Below, one piece after another: positions 1 to 6,540 of a stretch of 14,134 nt of DNA. The first letter of the stretch is position 1. Every line of letters starts with the position of its first letter. Source of the stretch: a bacterium (GTDB lineage Bacteria > Patescibacteriota > Minisyncoccia > Phycocordibacterales > SBAW01); the NCBI GenBank assembly GCA_021813335.1, contig JAKALC010000010.1, forward strand, positions 1 to 14,134. The letters run 5' to 3'. Below the pieces are notes generated by a model, which was not told the origin of the DNA, did not search any database, and saw only the letters and a list, made by a program, of their open reading frames with translations. Both the position numbers and the translations under genes were made by a program.

Positions 1-1112
1 GCCCGAAAGATCGCGAGCCGCGCGAAGCGCGCTTCAAACCACGGGGAGAGCGTTATGAGCCCGAAGGTCGCGAGAATGCTGAGGAGGAACGACGGGCTTC
101 CGACGAGCCAGAACGGATTCCACGACAGCATAAGGATGGCGGCGACGGCGAGCGCGCGCAGTGCGATATTCGGCCGCTCGAGAAAGCGCGCGACGATGGC
201 GATCGAAGCCATAATGACGGCGCGCAGCGTCGCCGCTCCCCCGCCGACCATAAGCGCGAAGAGGGCCATAAGCGCTCCCCCGAGCGCATAGCCCAGGGTG
301 CGCGGCAGGAACCGGAGCCCCCGCAGCACCGCCTCCGCGACGATGGTGATGTTGTAGCCGGAGAGGACGACGATATGAACGAGGCCGGCGACGACGAAGG
401 CGTTCGTGACATCGTCCGGAAGCGCCCGCCGAGTGCCGAGGAGAAGCCCTTCGAGGAGCGATCCCTGCGGCTCGGAGAAGGTTTTCTCGAGCGAGCGCTC
501 GAACGAATGCTTCAGCGAGAAGAGCGTTCCGCGGAGCGACCACCCGCCCCGCACCGCTTCAAGAAGCGCGGCGCGGCGCAGGAGGGCCGTGACGCCGTCG
601 ACGCGCAGATACCCGGCATAGTCGAATATGCGGCCGCCGCCGGTCTCGAAGGGTTCCGGCGATGAAATGAGCCCGCGCACGCGGACCTCATCGCCGTAGA
701 AAAGTACTGTGTCGCGGGGAAGCGACGCGAGAAGAGTTCCCCGCGCGACAGTGCCGTCGATCGCCGAAACCGAGACGACGGCATAGAGCGACGCATCGCG
801 CCGATCGGGGTCGTCCGCGACGCGCCCTTCGGCGACCGCGGTCCTCCCCGCGTACGGAGAAAGCGACGCCAGAGCTTGGCTCCGCAGCGCGAGATCGGCG
901 CGCACGATGCCGAGAGATACGGCGGCGGAAGCCGCGGCGGCGAGCGCGAGCATCGCGCGGGCCGCAGGAAATCGCACGGCAAGAATAACGCCGAAAACCC
1001 CGACGGCAAAGAAAACCGCGGCAGCGGAAGAACCGAATCCCGCGAGAAGAGCGCCGGCGATGCCGAGAGCGGCGCCCAGGACGGCGGCGTAGAGAAACGC
1101 TCCCGCGTTCAT
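1..1112 (-). CDS. comEC: ComEC/Rec2-family competence DNA channel, N-terminal part (truncated by window edge)
   Basis: ComEC is the inner-membrane channel that carries single-stranded DNA into the cytoplasm during natural transformation. I translated this frame by hand; it stays open from the ATG at 1112 to the left edge, giving about 370 residues with no stop. The first 70 residues are alanine/leucine-rich and form about three membrane segments. A soluble stretch follows that ends in DYAGYLR (residues 164-170), matching the conserved D-Y-A-x-Y-L-R element before the competence domain. The family signature is GLVHIVVLSGYNIT (residues 243-256, usually GLxHLLAISGxH), followed by more membrane helices and RAVIMA. 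The start overlaps the rnhA stop as ATGA, so the two genes are probably translationally coupled. The C-terminal part, including any metallo-beta-lactamase-like domain, lies outside the window. Other open frames across this stretch lack recognisable motifs. Confidence 0.93.
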   Translation of the reverse strand, partial: MNAGAFLYAAVLGAALGIAGALLAGFGSSAAAVFFAVGVFGVILAVRFPAARAMLALAAAASAAVSLGIVRADLALRSQALASLSPYAGRTAVAEGRVADDPDRRDASLYAVVSVSAIDGTVARGTLLASLPRDTVLFYGDEVRVRGLISSPEPFETGGGRIFDYAGYLRVDGVTALLRRAALLEAVRGGWSLRGTLFSLKHSFERSLEKTFSEPQGSLLEGLLLGTRRALPDDVTNAFVVAGLVHIVVLSGYNITIVAEAVLRGLRFLPRTLGYALGGALMALFALMVGGGAATLRAVIMASIAIVARFLERPNIALRALAVAAILMLSWNPFWLVGSPSFLLSILATFGLITLSPWFEARFARLAIFR

Positions 1113-1828
1113 TTCATTGAAAAAGCTTTCACGATGCGCGCTTCGTCCGCAGGCGAGAGCGCTTTTTTGAAGCGCGCCTGTTTGCCTCTCACGCGCTCCT
1201 CGCACTCAGCCCAGGTCGTATGGACCTTCACGGCGCCGCCCACTTCGCTCACATATGAATACGCTTTTTGTTTTGAGCGCGTGCGCAATGACGACTTCGC
1301 TTTGTGTTTGGCCGAATCGTGCACGACCGTATGAACGTCGACGCCGTATCCTCCGCGCGCTCCGGAATGGAGGTTCACTTTTTTGCCGAGCGCAAAGTCC
1401 GACGCGATTTCATCCGCGCGCTCATTGCCCGGGATGCCGATATGCCCGCCGACATAGTTCCATTCGATGCCGTCACCAAATTTTTCGACAATATTCGAGA
1501 GTTCTTTCCACAGGTCGCGGTTCAGTACTTCTTTTTTCTGCGATGTCATCCACCCGCGCGCCTTCCATCCCCTCACCCATTTGGTGATGCCGTTTATCAC
1601 ATACGAAGAATCGGTATTGATGACGACCGGAATTGCCGGCAACTTCCGTGCGTAGCTGAGCGCTTCGAGCGCCGCCTTCATTTCCATACGATTGTTCGTC
1701 GTATGCCGCTCGTGGCCGCCGAGCTCGACGACGCGCTCGCCGCTCGCGATGATCGCACCCCATCCGCCCGGACCGGGATTCCCCTTTGATGCGCCGTCAG
1801 TGAAGATGCGGATTTTTTTCTGTTCCAT
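1109..1828 (-). CDS. rnhA: Ribonuclease HI with C-terminal viroplasmin-like module
   Basis: This enzyme cleaves the RNA strand of RNA-DNA hybrids in the cytoplasm (R-loops, Okazaki primers). The protein has 239 residues, against about 155 for E. coli RNase HI. The catalytic set is complete: D11 in FTDGASKGNPGPGGW, E49 in NRMEMKAAL, D73 in NTDSSYV and D139 in GNERADE, plus H129 of the GHIGIPGNE loop and the basic handle around WVRGWKARGW. Residues about 145-187 form a Lys/Arg-rich linker. Residues 188-236 (YSYVSEVGG, TTWAECEERV, ARFKK) resemble the Cauli_VI/hybrid-binding domain that usually lies at the N-terminus of eukaryotic-type RNase H1. The ATG at 1828 was chosen because the family begins right there; an upstream in-frame ATG at 1894 would add 22 unconserved residues. 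No Shine-Dalgarno sequence is seen. The stop overlaps the comEC start. Confidence 0.95.
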   Translation of the reverse strand: MEQKKIRIFTDGASKGNPGPGGWGAIIASGERVVELGGHERHTTNNRMEMKAALEALSYARKLPAIPVVINTDSSYVINGITKWVRGWKARGWMTSQKKEVLNRDLWKELSNIVEKFGDGIEWNYVGGHIGIPGNERADEIASDFALGKKVNLHSGARGGYGVDVHTVVHDSAKHKAKSSLRTRSKQKAYSYVSEVGGAVKVHTTWAECEERVRGKQARFKKALSPADEARIVKAFSMK

Positions 1829-1834
1829 TTCCAA

Positions 1835-1840
1835 AGTGTA
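1835..1840 (-). promoter_or_regulatory. Candidate -10 box for rnhA (leaderless)
   Basis: On the minus strand TACACT lies 6 bases before the rnhA ATG, with TTGGAA between them. A start point 6-7 bases below this box would fall on or next to the ATG, giving a leaderless mRNA. No good -35 hexamer is seen 16-18 bases upstream. The call rests partly on the same spacing recurring at recJ, HIT, tpiA and pilB. Confidence 0.4.
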
Positions 1841-1846
1841 CTGTAC

Positions 1847-1874
1847 TTGACCCGTACCGCCTATTTTGTAGGAT
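1847..1874 (+). promoter_or_regulatory. Candidate promoter for the small basic protein gene
   Basis: TTGACC (1847-1852) and TAGGAT (1869-1874) are separated by 16 bases, a plausible sigma-70-type promoter with a near-consensus -35. It faces away from rnhA and would give a leader of about 30 bases before the Shine-Dalgarno-equipped ATG at 1910. Confidence 0.5.
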
Positions 1875-1909
1875 GCGGCGAGACAAAACAACAACCGTGG
1901 AGATATCGT

Positions 1910-2197
1910 ATGCGTAAAGTGACAAGGGGCCGGATGCGGCGCAACCGCCAGGACTTACGGAGTCTTCTGCTGATCCGCGAGGCCTTGCGCGCTGCCGGCG
2001 CACGCAAACCCGTTTCGAGATCTGCGTCGACGCGGGAAGCGAGATCAAGAACGTCGAGGGGCTATGCGAACGTGATGCTGCGCACCTTGCCGTACGTCAT
2101 CCAAGAAGTGCAGCGCGGTCGCAACAGTACCGCCCTGTATTTCGTCGGAGTTTTCGACGGCTTGACCGCCGCACGCTCCGCGCGGAAAATCCCCTGA
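1910..2197 (+). CDS. Small basic protein of unknown function
   Basis: I do not recognise this 95-residue protein. The N-terminal half is very rich in arginine and serine (MRKVTRGRMRRNRQDLRSL, then SRSASTREARSRTSRGY). The C-terminal half is more ordinary and ends in a short hydrophobic run (STALYFVGVFDGL). There is no signal peptide or clear membrane helix. The charge could suit nucleic-acid binding, but that is only a guess. Reality as a gene is supported by context: GGAG at 1899-1902 is 7 bases before the ATG, a TTGACC/TAGGAT promoter lies upstream, and an intrinsic terminator starts 16 bases after the stop. The frame is open upstream to 1847, but only the ATG at 1910 has a ribosome binding site. 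It is a single-gene unit divergent from rnhA and convergent with recJ. Confidence 0.65.
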   Translation: MRKVTRGRMRRNRQDLRSLLLIREALRAAGARKPVSRSASTREARSRTSRGYANVMLRTLPYVIQEVQRGRNSTALYFVGVFDGLTAARSARKIP

Positions 2198-2212
2198 TTC
2201 TAAGGGAAACGG

Positions 2213-2237
2213 GCTGGCATATTTTGCCAGCTTTTTT
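2213..2237 (+). terminator. Intrinsic terminator after the small basic protein gene
   Basis: GCTGGCA (2213-2219) pairs perfectly with TGCCAGC (2225-2231) around a 5-base loop, and a run of six T follows (2232-2237). The orientation fits the plus-strand gene ending at 2197. Confidence 0.85.
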
Positions 2238-2243
2238 GTTGCA

Positions 2244-2280
2244 TTCTGAGGTCCGACCTCAGAATTCTGAGGTCGGACCT
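2244..2280. repeat. Nested palindrome, 16-bp perfect arms
   Basis: Positions 2249-2280 form a perfect 32-bp palindrome centred between 2264 and 2265. The same stretch reads as alternating half-sites: TTCTGAGGTC (2244-2253), one C, GACCTCAGAA (2255-2264), TTCTGAGGTC (2265-2274), one G, GACCT (2276-2280). The left half is thus itself a 10-bp inverted repeat with a one-base spacer, and the element is 3.5 copies of one half-site. It lies between the terminator at 2213-2237 and the 3' end of recJ. It could stop or stabilise recJ mRNA, bind a protein, or be a dispersed intergenic repeat. It has no T-run on either side. Confidence 0.85.
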
Positions 2281-2318
2281 TCGGCGCCTGCTTGCGCGCG
2301 GAAGCGAGCGAAACATTT

Positions 2319-4010
2319 TCAAATCACGTCGACGACGCGTAAGCGCGCTCGTCCGCGGAAATCGCGCTCGAGGTGCGCGACGACGTCCGCACGCGCGCCT
2401 TCCTGCGGCGGCTTCTCGAACGAATCGGGCGTCGAGAAAAATGAAACGCCGGAAATTTCCGCCTCATTTTTCGAAAGGATGAGCTCCAGATGATCGCCGT
2501 TTTTGCCGAAGGTGCGGATGCGTGAAACGGAGACGCCCGGAAAAAGAAAGAGGGGCTTTTTGTTGCCTTCGCCGAAGGGGGTGAGCCCTTGCAGGTGAGA
2601 GAGCGTGCGCTCCGCGTCTGCAAGCGCGAGCTCGCGGTCGAGCGCGATGTCGCGCACAGGGGGCGCTCCCGTGCGCAAACGCTCGTAGGCCGAAGCGAGC
2701 CGGGGCAGGAGTTCGTGGACACGCTCGTCCGCGACCGTGAAGCCGCCCGAGAATTCGTGTCCGCCGAATTGGAGAAGAACGTCGCCCGCCGCGCGCATCA
2801 GCTCGACGACGTTCACGTCGTCCGAGCGGCACGAGCCCTTGAGAGACTCGCCGCCCTCCCTTCCCCACAGAAAGACCGGCCGCCCCTCCGACTCGCGCAG
2901 CGCGTTGGCGACGAGGCCCAAGACGCCCGGGCGCCACTTCGGGCTCCCCATCACGATGGGGCCGTCTCCCGCGAGCGACGCATCTTCCCGCAGCCGATGG
3001 CGGGCTTCTTTGACGGTCGAGGCGACGAGTCCCTTGCGCTCGTCGTTGATGCGATTGAGCGTGCGCGCGAATTCCGCGCCCTCTTCCGCGCTGTGCGTCG
3101 CGAGAAGCCGCGCGGCCGTCTCCGGATGATCCATACGCGACGCGGCATTGATGCGCGGCGAGATCATAAACGTGACGTCGTCTTCGGTGAGCGAGCGCGG
3201 GTCGATGCGCAACAGCGAAAGAAGCGCGCGTAGTCCGGGGCGCCGCGCGAGGCGCAGCACGATGAGCCCGTAGGATGCGAGCATACGGTTCTCTCCGGTG
3301 AGCGGGACCATATCGGCGAGCGTCGCGAGGCCGACGAGGTCGAGGAACCACTTCTCGCGCCCTTCGGGGAGGCCGAACCGCTCGCGCGCAAGCACGGCCT
3401 GCACGAGCTTCCACGCGACGCCGGCGCCGCAGAGATCGCGGTACGGATAGGGACTGTCCGTGCGATGCGGATCGAGCACCGCGAGCGCTTCGGGAAGCGA
3501 GGGCGGCGGCAAGTGGTGGTCAGTGATGATGAGATCGAGTCCGAGCTCGCGCGCGAGAAGCGCGTGCTCGACTTCGCTTATGCCGAGATCGACCGTGATG
3601 ACGAGCGTTACACCTTCGCGCGCGAGCTCGCGAAGGCCGTCCGCGTTGAGGCCGTATCCCTCCTCGTGCCGATGCGGAATATAGTGCCGCACGCGGCAGC
3701 CGATTTCGCGCAAAAATTCCGAGAGCATAACGCCGCCCGGAACGCCGTCGCAGTCGTAGTCGCTCCATACGCATACGAGTTCATTCGCGTGCGCCGCGCG
3801 GCGCACGCGAAGGGCCGCAGTATCCATATCCGGCAGCAAAAACGGATTGTGCGAATCGCCTTCATAGGACGGCGAGAGAAACCGCCGCGCGTTTTCGCGG
3901 TCGGTTATACCGCGCGCGAACAGAAGTTCGCGCAGAAGTTCCGGATGCTCCGCAAGTTCCGCGTGCACATTCGCAGATGCTCCTTCCCGCACGCGGTAGA
4001 TTTTTCGCAT
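2319..4010 (-). CDS. recJ: Single-stranded-DNA exonuclease RecJ
   Basis: RecJ is a 5'-3' exonuclease of the DHH superfamily that degrades single-stranded DNA in recombination and mismatch or base-excision repair. The 563-residue length is near the family norm (E. coli 577). DHH-domain motifs appear in order: DYDCDG (84-89, usually DYDADG), VDLGIS (from V140, where VDCGI or VDNGI is usual), TDHH (DHH at 164-166), CGAGVAWKL, and LATLADMVPL. The DHHA1 half shows GSPKWRPGVLGLVA and GGHEFSGGF (416-424), and an OB-like C-terminal region follows. The metal-binding aspartates and histidines look intact. The gene is divergent from the HIT gene across 22 bases, with no Shine-Dalgarno and a -10-like box 6 bases before the ATG. 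In this window RecJ may also serve recombination of DNA taken up by the pilus/ComEC route, which is inference. Confidence 0.95.
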   Translation of the reverse strand: MRKIYRVREGASANVHAELAEHPELLRELLFARGITDRENARRFLSPSYEGDSHNPFLLPDMDTAALRVRRAAHANELVCVWSDYDCDGVPGGVMLSEFLREIGCRVRHYIPHRHEEGYGLNADGLRELAREGVTLVITVDLGISEVEHALLARELGLDLIITDHHLPPPSLPEALAVLDPHRTDSPYPYRDLCGAGVAWKLVQAVLARERFGLPEGREKWFLDLVGLATLADMVPLTGENRMLASYGLIVLRLARRPGLRALLSLLRIDPRSLTEDDVTFMISPRINAASRMDHPETAARLLATHSAEEGAEFARTLNRINDERKGLVASTVKEARHRLREDASLAGDGPIVMGSPKWRPGVLGLVANALRESEGRPVFLWGREGGESLKGSCRSDDVNVVELMRAAGDVLLQFGGHEFSGGFTVADERVHELLPRLASAYERLRTGAPPVRDIALDRELALADAERTLSHLQGLTPFGEGNKKPLFLFPGVSVSRIRTFGKNGDHLELILSKNEAEISGVSFFSTPDSFEKPPQEGARADVVAHLERDFRGRARLRVVDVI

Positions 4011-4016
4011 CCATCA

Positions 4017-4026
4017 ATTGTATACT
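4017..4026. promoter_or_regulatory. Shared, overlapping -10 elements for recJ and the HIT gene
   Basis: The self-complementary core GTATAC (4020-4025) gives a -10-like box on both strands: TATACT (4021-4026) on plus, 6 bases before the HIT ATG, and TACAAT (4022 down to 4017) on minus, 6 bases before the recJ ATG. The whole intergenic spacer is 22 bases, so both transcripts would be leaderless or almost so, and the two promoters cannot be occupied at once. No strong -35 is seen on either side. Confidence 0.5.
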
Positions 4027-4032
4027 GAGCGG

Positions 4033-4449
4033 ATGAAGTCGAGCGATTGCATTTTCTGCAAAATCGTTGCGGGAGACATTCCGGCGGACGCGGTGTACGA
4101 GGACGAGAAAACGCTTGCCTTCCTCGACATCCGCCCGGTGAACGCGGGCCACACGCTCGTCGTGCCGAAAAACGGACATCCGCACAACATCTTCGACGTT
4201 TCCGCCGCGGACTGGGCGGCGGTTTCCGAAACCGTGCGTAAAGTTTCCCTCGCGGTAGAAAAAGCGATGTCTGCGCGCGGCATCAACCTTATGATGAACA
4301 ATCGCGAGCACGCCGGCCAGGTGGTCGATCACGTGCACCTGCATATCATTCCGCGCTTCGCGGGCGACGGCCTCAAACTCTGGCCGCAGCACCCGTATAA
4401 AGAAGGCGAAGCGGAAGCCGTCGCCGAAAAGATCCGCGCACAATTCTAG
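4033..4449 (+). CDS. HIT-family (HINT-like) nucleotide hydrolase
   Basis: Histidine-triad proteins hydrolyse nucleoside phosphoramidates or dinucleoside polyphosphates in the cytoplasm. The 138-residue protein matches the HINT/PKCI subgroup. CIFC (C6, C9) together with H49 and H100 can form the zinc site seen in many bacterial members. The core FLDIRPVNAGHTLVVPK is present, and the triad reads HVHLHIIPR (100-108), with H102 expected to be the nucleophile. The ATG at 4033 matches the family N-terminus; the ATG at 4018 would overlap the promoter region and add five unconserved residues. The physiological substrate cannot be read from sequence. The gene is a monocistronic unit ended by a terminator that starts one base after the stop. 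Confidence 0.93.
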   Translation: MKSSDCIFCKIVAGDIPADAVYEDEKTLAFLDIRPVNAGHTLVVPKNGHPHNIFDVSAADWAAVSETVRKVSLAVEKAMSARGINLMMNNREHAGQVVDHVHLHIIPRFAGDGLKLWPQHPYKEGEAEAVAEKIRAQF

Positions 4450-4481
4450 TAAAAACACTTCCATATATGGAAGTGTTTTTA
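4450..4481. terminator. Bidirectional terminator between HIT and the convergent unknown gene
   Basis: This is a perfect 32-bp palindrome: an A-run, CACTTCCATA, then its complement TATGGAAGTG and a T-run. It therefore has the stem and U-tract of an intrinsic terminator on both strands. It starts directly after the HIT stop codon. Confidence 0.9.
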
Positions 4482-4514
4482 GTGATGGTTTTCAAATTTG
4501 CGGAATACCTCAGA

Positions 4515-4555
4515 AAAGAAAAAACGCCATCTCGCGATGGCGTTTCGTTTTTTTT
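4515..4555. terminator. Second bidirectional terminator, serving mainly the minus-strand unknown gene
   Basis: AAACGCCATC (4522-4531) pairs with GATGGCGTTT (4536-4545) around TCGC. It is flanked by an A-rich run on the left and a run of eight T (4548-4555) on the right. On the minus strand it lies just below the stop of the gene ending at 4564. Confidence 0.87.
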
Positions 4556-4563
4556 GCGTGTAC

Positions 4564-5325
4564 CTACGGAAGGAACTTCATTGCCGCACGAACGACAGGA
4601 TGCTGGCATCTTTCCTTTTCCAAGAGCCAGAGAGCGAGCGCCAGGCCAGCGGCACCGGAACCTACGAACGCCGGGATAACGGCGTATGGATCGGTGATCT
4701 CCATCCCGGCGTAGGCAGCGACCGCGGCGAGCGTTCCGACGAGGGCAAAGAGTAGGGGCAGGAGCACCCTTTCAGACGAGTCGGAGTAGGTGATGCTCTC
4801 CTTGAATCTGTCTGCGACTTGCCGCGCGACCTCGTGGAACGGCAGGAGCTCCGGCGACTCCGTACCCCAGCGCGCAAGCAGATAGTGCGCGCCGGCGTAT
4901 ATTCCGATGAGGAGCGGGTCCTGCTTGTTTTCCTCGACGGTCCAGATCTGGAACTCGTCGAAAGCGTAGTCCCGCTTCACGTCGCGCCAATATTTGAGCA
5001 CCGGCGCCGGTATGAGGTCGAAACCGTAATCCGAGAAACTTTCCCCGACACGCCCCGTCCTGTTCTCGAAATACGCCGTGGGACAGAACGCGTCCCAGAC
5101 GCTCCATTCGTCATCGGAAAGACACACGTGGCCGAACTGCTCGGCAATGTCGGTGCGTTTCCCGTACCGCGCCGCCTGCACCGTAAGGCCGAGCTCTTCG
5201 GCGATCGCCGCCGCCTCGCTCTGAGGAGCCGGTGCGGGACAGCCGCGGGCGATGGCAAGCAGGACATTCCTTACGTCAGGCAATGCGGGTTGTAGCTGGT
5301 CTACAACAGCAGATTGTGTTTGCAT
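4564..5325 (-). CDS. Unknown protein with soluble N-terminal domain and C-terminal membrane hairpin
   Basis: I do not recognise this 253-residue protein. Residues 1-180 are soluble and mixed alpha/beta in look, with aromatic- and acid-rich stretches (DDEWSVWDAFCPTAYFENR around 71-89, DYAFDEFQIWTVEENKQDP around 119-137). Two hydrophobic segments follow, about 186-208 (VLLPLLFALVGTLAAVAAY) and 213-235 (YAVIPAFVGSGAAGLALAL), joined by a tight turn and followed by a basic tail. A tail-anchored membrane hairpin with the soluble domain in the cytoplasm is likely. There is no N-terminal signal. The ATG at 5325 has GGAGG 8 bases upstream; an in-frame GTG at 5340 would overlap that site. It has a near-consensus promoter of its own and a terminator. 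The gene lies 78 bases below pgk, so read-through is also possible. Confidence 0.85.
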   Translation of the reverse strand: MQTQSAVVDQLQPALPDVRNVLLAIARGCPAPAPQSEAAAIAEELGLTVQAARYGKRTDIAEQFGHVCLSDDEWSVWDAFCPTAYFENRTGRVGESFSDYGFDLIPAPVLKYWRDVKRDYAFDEFQIWTVEENKQDPLLIGIYAGAHYLLARWGTESPELLPFHEVARQVADRFKESITYSDSSERVLLPLLFALVGTLAAVAAYAGMEITDPYAVIPAFVGSGAAGLALALWLLEKERCQHPVVRAAMKFLP

Positions 5326-5366
5326 CTTTCCCACCTCCACAGAAAGTCAGAGAACAGCTGCCGCGC

Positions 5367-5395
5367 AGAATACCTTTCGTAAATGGAGATGTCAA
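5367..5395 (-). promoter_or_regulatory. Strong sigma-70-type promoter for the 253-residue unknown gene
   Basis: On the minus strand a perfect TTGACA (5395-5390) is followed after exactly 17 bases by TATTCT (5372-5367). Transcription would start near 5360, giving a leader of about 35 bases that ends with GGAGG and the ATG at 5325. It is the best -35/-10 pair in the window. Confidence 0.75.
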
Positions 5396-5403
5396 GACCT
5401 TCA

Positions 5404-6540
5404 CTAAAGTGGGGGCATGCGTAGCGGCTCGAGCGCGGGGAGCGTCCCCTCCGCAAGGAAGTCGAGCATGGCGCCCCCGCCCGTCGAGCGGAAGACGCGG
5501 TCGCCCTCGAACGAGAATTTTTCGATCGCCGCGAGCGTATCGCCGCCCCCCACGGCGGCGCGACAGCTCGCGGCGGAGAGAGCGCTTGCAAGCGCGTCGG
5601 TTCCTTCCGTGAAATCCTTCTCGAATACGCCGAGGGGTCCGTTCCAGAGGACGAACGAGCTCTTCGATATCTCTTCGCTCCACGCTCGGGACGTTTCGGG
5701 CCCGTTGTCGACGATCGTCTCATCGGAGCGTATTTCGTCCACGCGGCAGATCCTCTTCCCTCCCCGGGAGGATGAGACGACGACGTCCGTCGGCAACAGC
5801 AGGCACGCGCTCTTCGCGAGATCGTCCGGAACCGGAATGTCCGAAACAAGCGACGCTCCGACGGAGAGGCCCCGCGCTTTCAAGAAATCGTTCGCGAGAG
5901 CGCCCCCGACTGCGACGCGGCCGTAGAGAGTCGAGAGTTTCCGGAGCACGGGCTGCTTCGTCTCGAATTTCGCTCCGCCGACCACGGCGAAGGCGCCCGG
6001 GGGCGGCGTGAGCGCCTCGGACAGGCGGGCTACTTCCTCTTCAAGAAGGAGGCCGGCATACGAAGGAAGGAGCTGCGCGACGCCGACGTTCGATGCGTAC
6101 GGGCGGTGCGCTTCGGCGAACGCGTCGTCGACGAAAAGGTCCGCGAGAGAAGCGAGTACTTCCGCAAGCGCGGGGTCGTTCGCCTCTTCGCCCGCCTCGC
6201 GCCTGATGTTCTCGAGCACGGCAACCTCGCCTGAGGCGAGCGAGGCCGTATGCTCGGCCGCTCGCGCGGGAGATTCTCCGAAGAATCGCAGCGGAATACG
6301 GGGCGCGAGGCGGGCGAGATGGTCCGCGACCGGCTTGAGCGACGCGCCTTCGCGCCCGAGATAGCCGACCGCGATAACCTTCGCCCCCTGCCTCACGAGA
6401 TGTTCGAGCGTCGGGAGGCCGCGGCGCAGGCGGAAGTCGTCGGCGACCGTGCCGTCCGCGCGAAGCGGCACGTTGAGGCTCGTGCGCAGGAGAACGCGCT
6501 TGCCCGCCACCTCGGCATCGGCGAGTCGTCGGAGGTTCAT
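5404..6540 (-). CDS. pgk: Phosphoglycerate kinase (divergent)
   Basis: This enzyme transfers phosphate between 1,3-bisphosphoglycerate and ADP in cytoplasmic glycolysis. The 378 residues are somewhat short (390-420 is usual). Recognisable elements in order are RTSLNVP (19-25), YLGREG in place of SHLGRPxG, VLENIRREAGEEAND, VDDAFAEAHR, VVGGAKFETKQPVL, LPTDVVV, WNGPLGVFE, GGGDTLAAI and STGGGAMLDFL. The C-terminal nucleotide-binding half is well conserved and the N-terminal 3-phosphoglycerate half is less so. Residue S21 replaces the aspartate of the usual R-x-D-x-N-x-P motif. The ATG at 6540 overlaps the tpiA stop as ATGA, implying coupled translation; the frame continues upstream inside tpiA but carries no family sequence there. 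No terminator is evident after the stop. Confidence 0.93.
   Translation of the reverse strand: MNLRRLADAEVAGKRVLLRTSLNVPLRADGTVADDFRLRRGLPTLEHLVRQGAKVIAVGYLGREGASLKPVADHLARLAPRIPLRFFGESPARAAEHTASLASGEVAVLENIRREAGEEANDPALAEVLASLADLFVDDAFAEAHRPYASNVGVAQLLPSYAGLLLEEEVARLSEALTPPPGAFAVVGGAKFETKQPVLRKLSTLYGRVAVGGALANDFLKARGLSVGASLVSDIPVPDDLAKSACLLLPTDVVVSSSRGGKRICRVDEIRSDETIVDNGPETSRAWSEEISKSSFVLWNGPLGVFEKDFTEGTDALASALSAASCRAAVGGGDTLAAIEKFSFEGDRVFRSTGGGAMLDFLAEGTLPALEPLRMPPL

Noticed and set aside
34..1009. Two open frames on the minus strand (34-543 and 512-1009) across the comEC region
   Set aside because: Both are Arg/Ser/Pro-rich and featureless. The frame starting at 1112 carries the ComEC signature and membrane helices throughout.
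1875..2212. Possible structured RNA (RNase P, SRP or tmRNA) instead of the 95-residue gene
   Set aside because: No conserved core of these RNAs was seen. The Shine-Dalgarno, open frame and terminator placement fit a protein gene better.
2213..2280. Insertion-sequence end or attachment site
   Set aside because: The palindrome has no adjacent transposase or integrase and no flanking target duplication.
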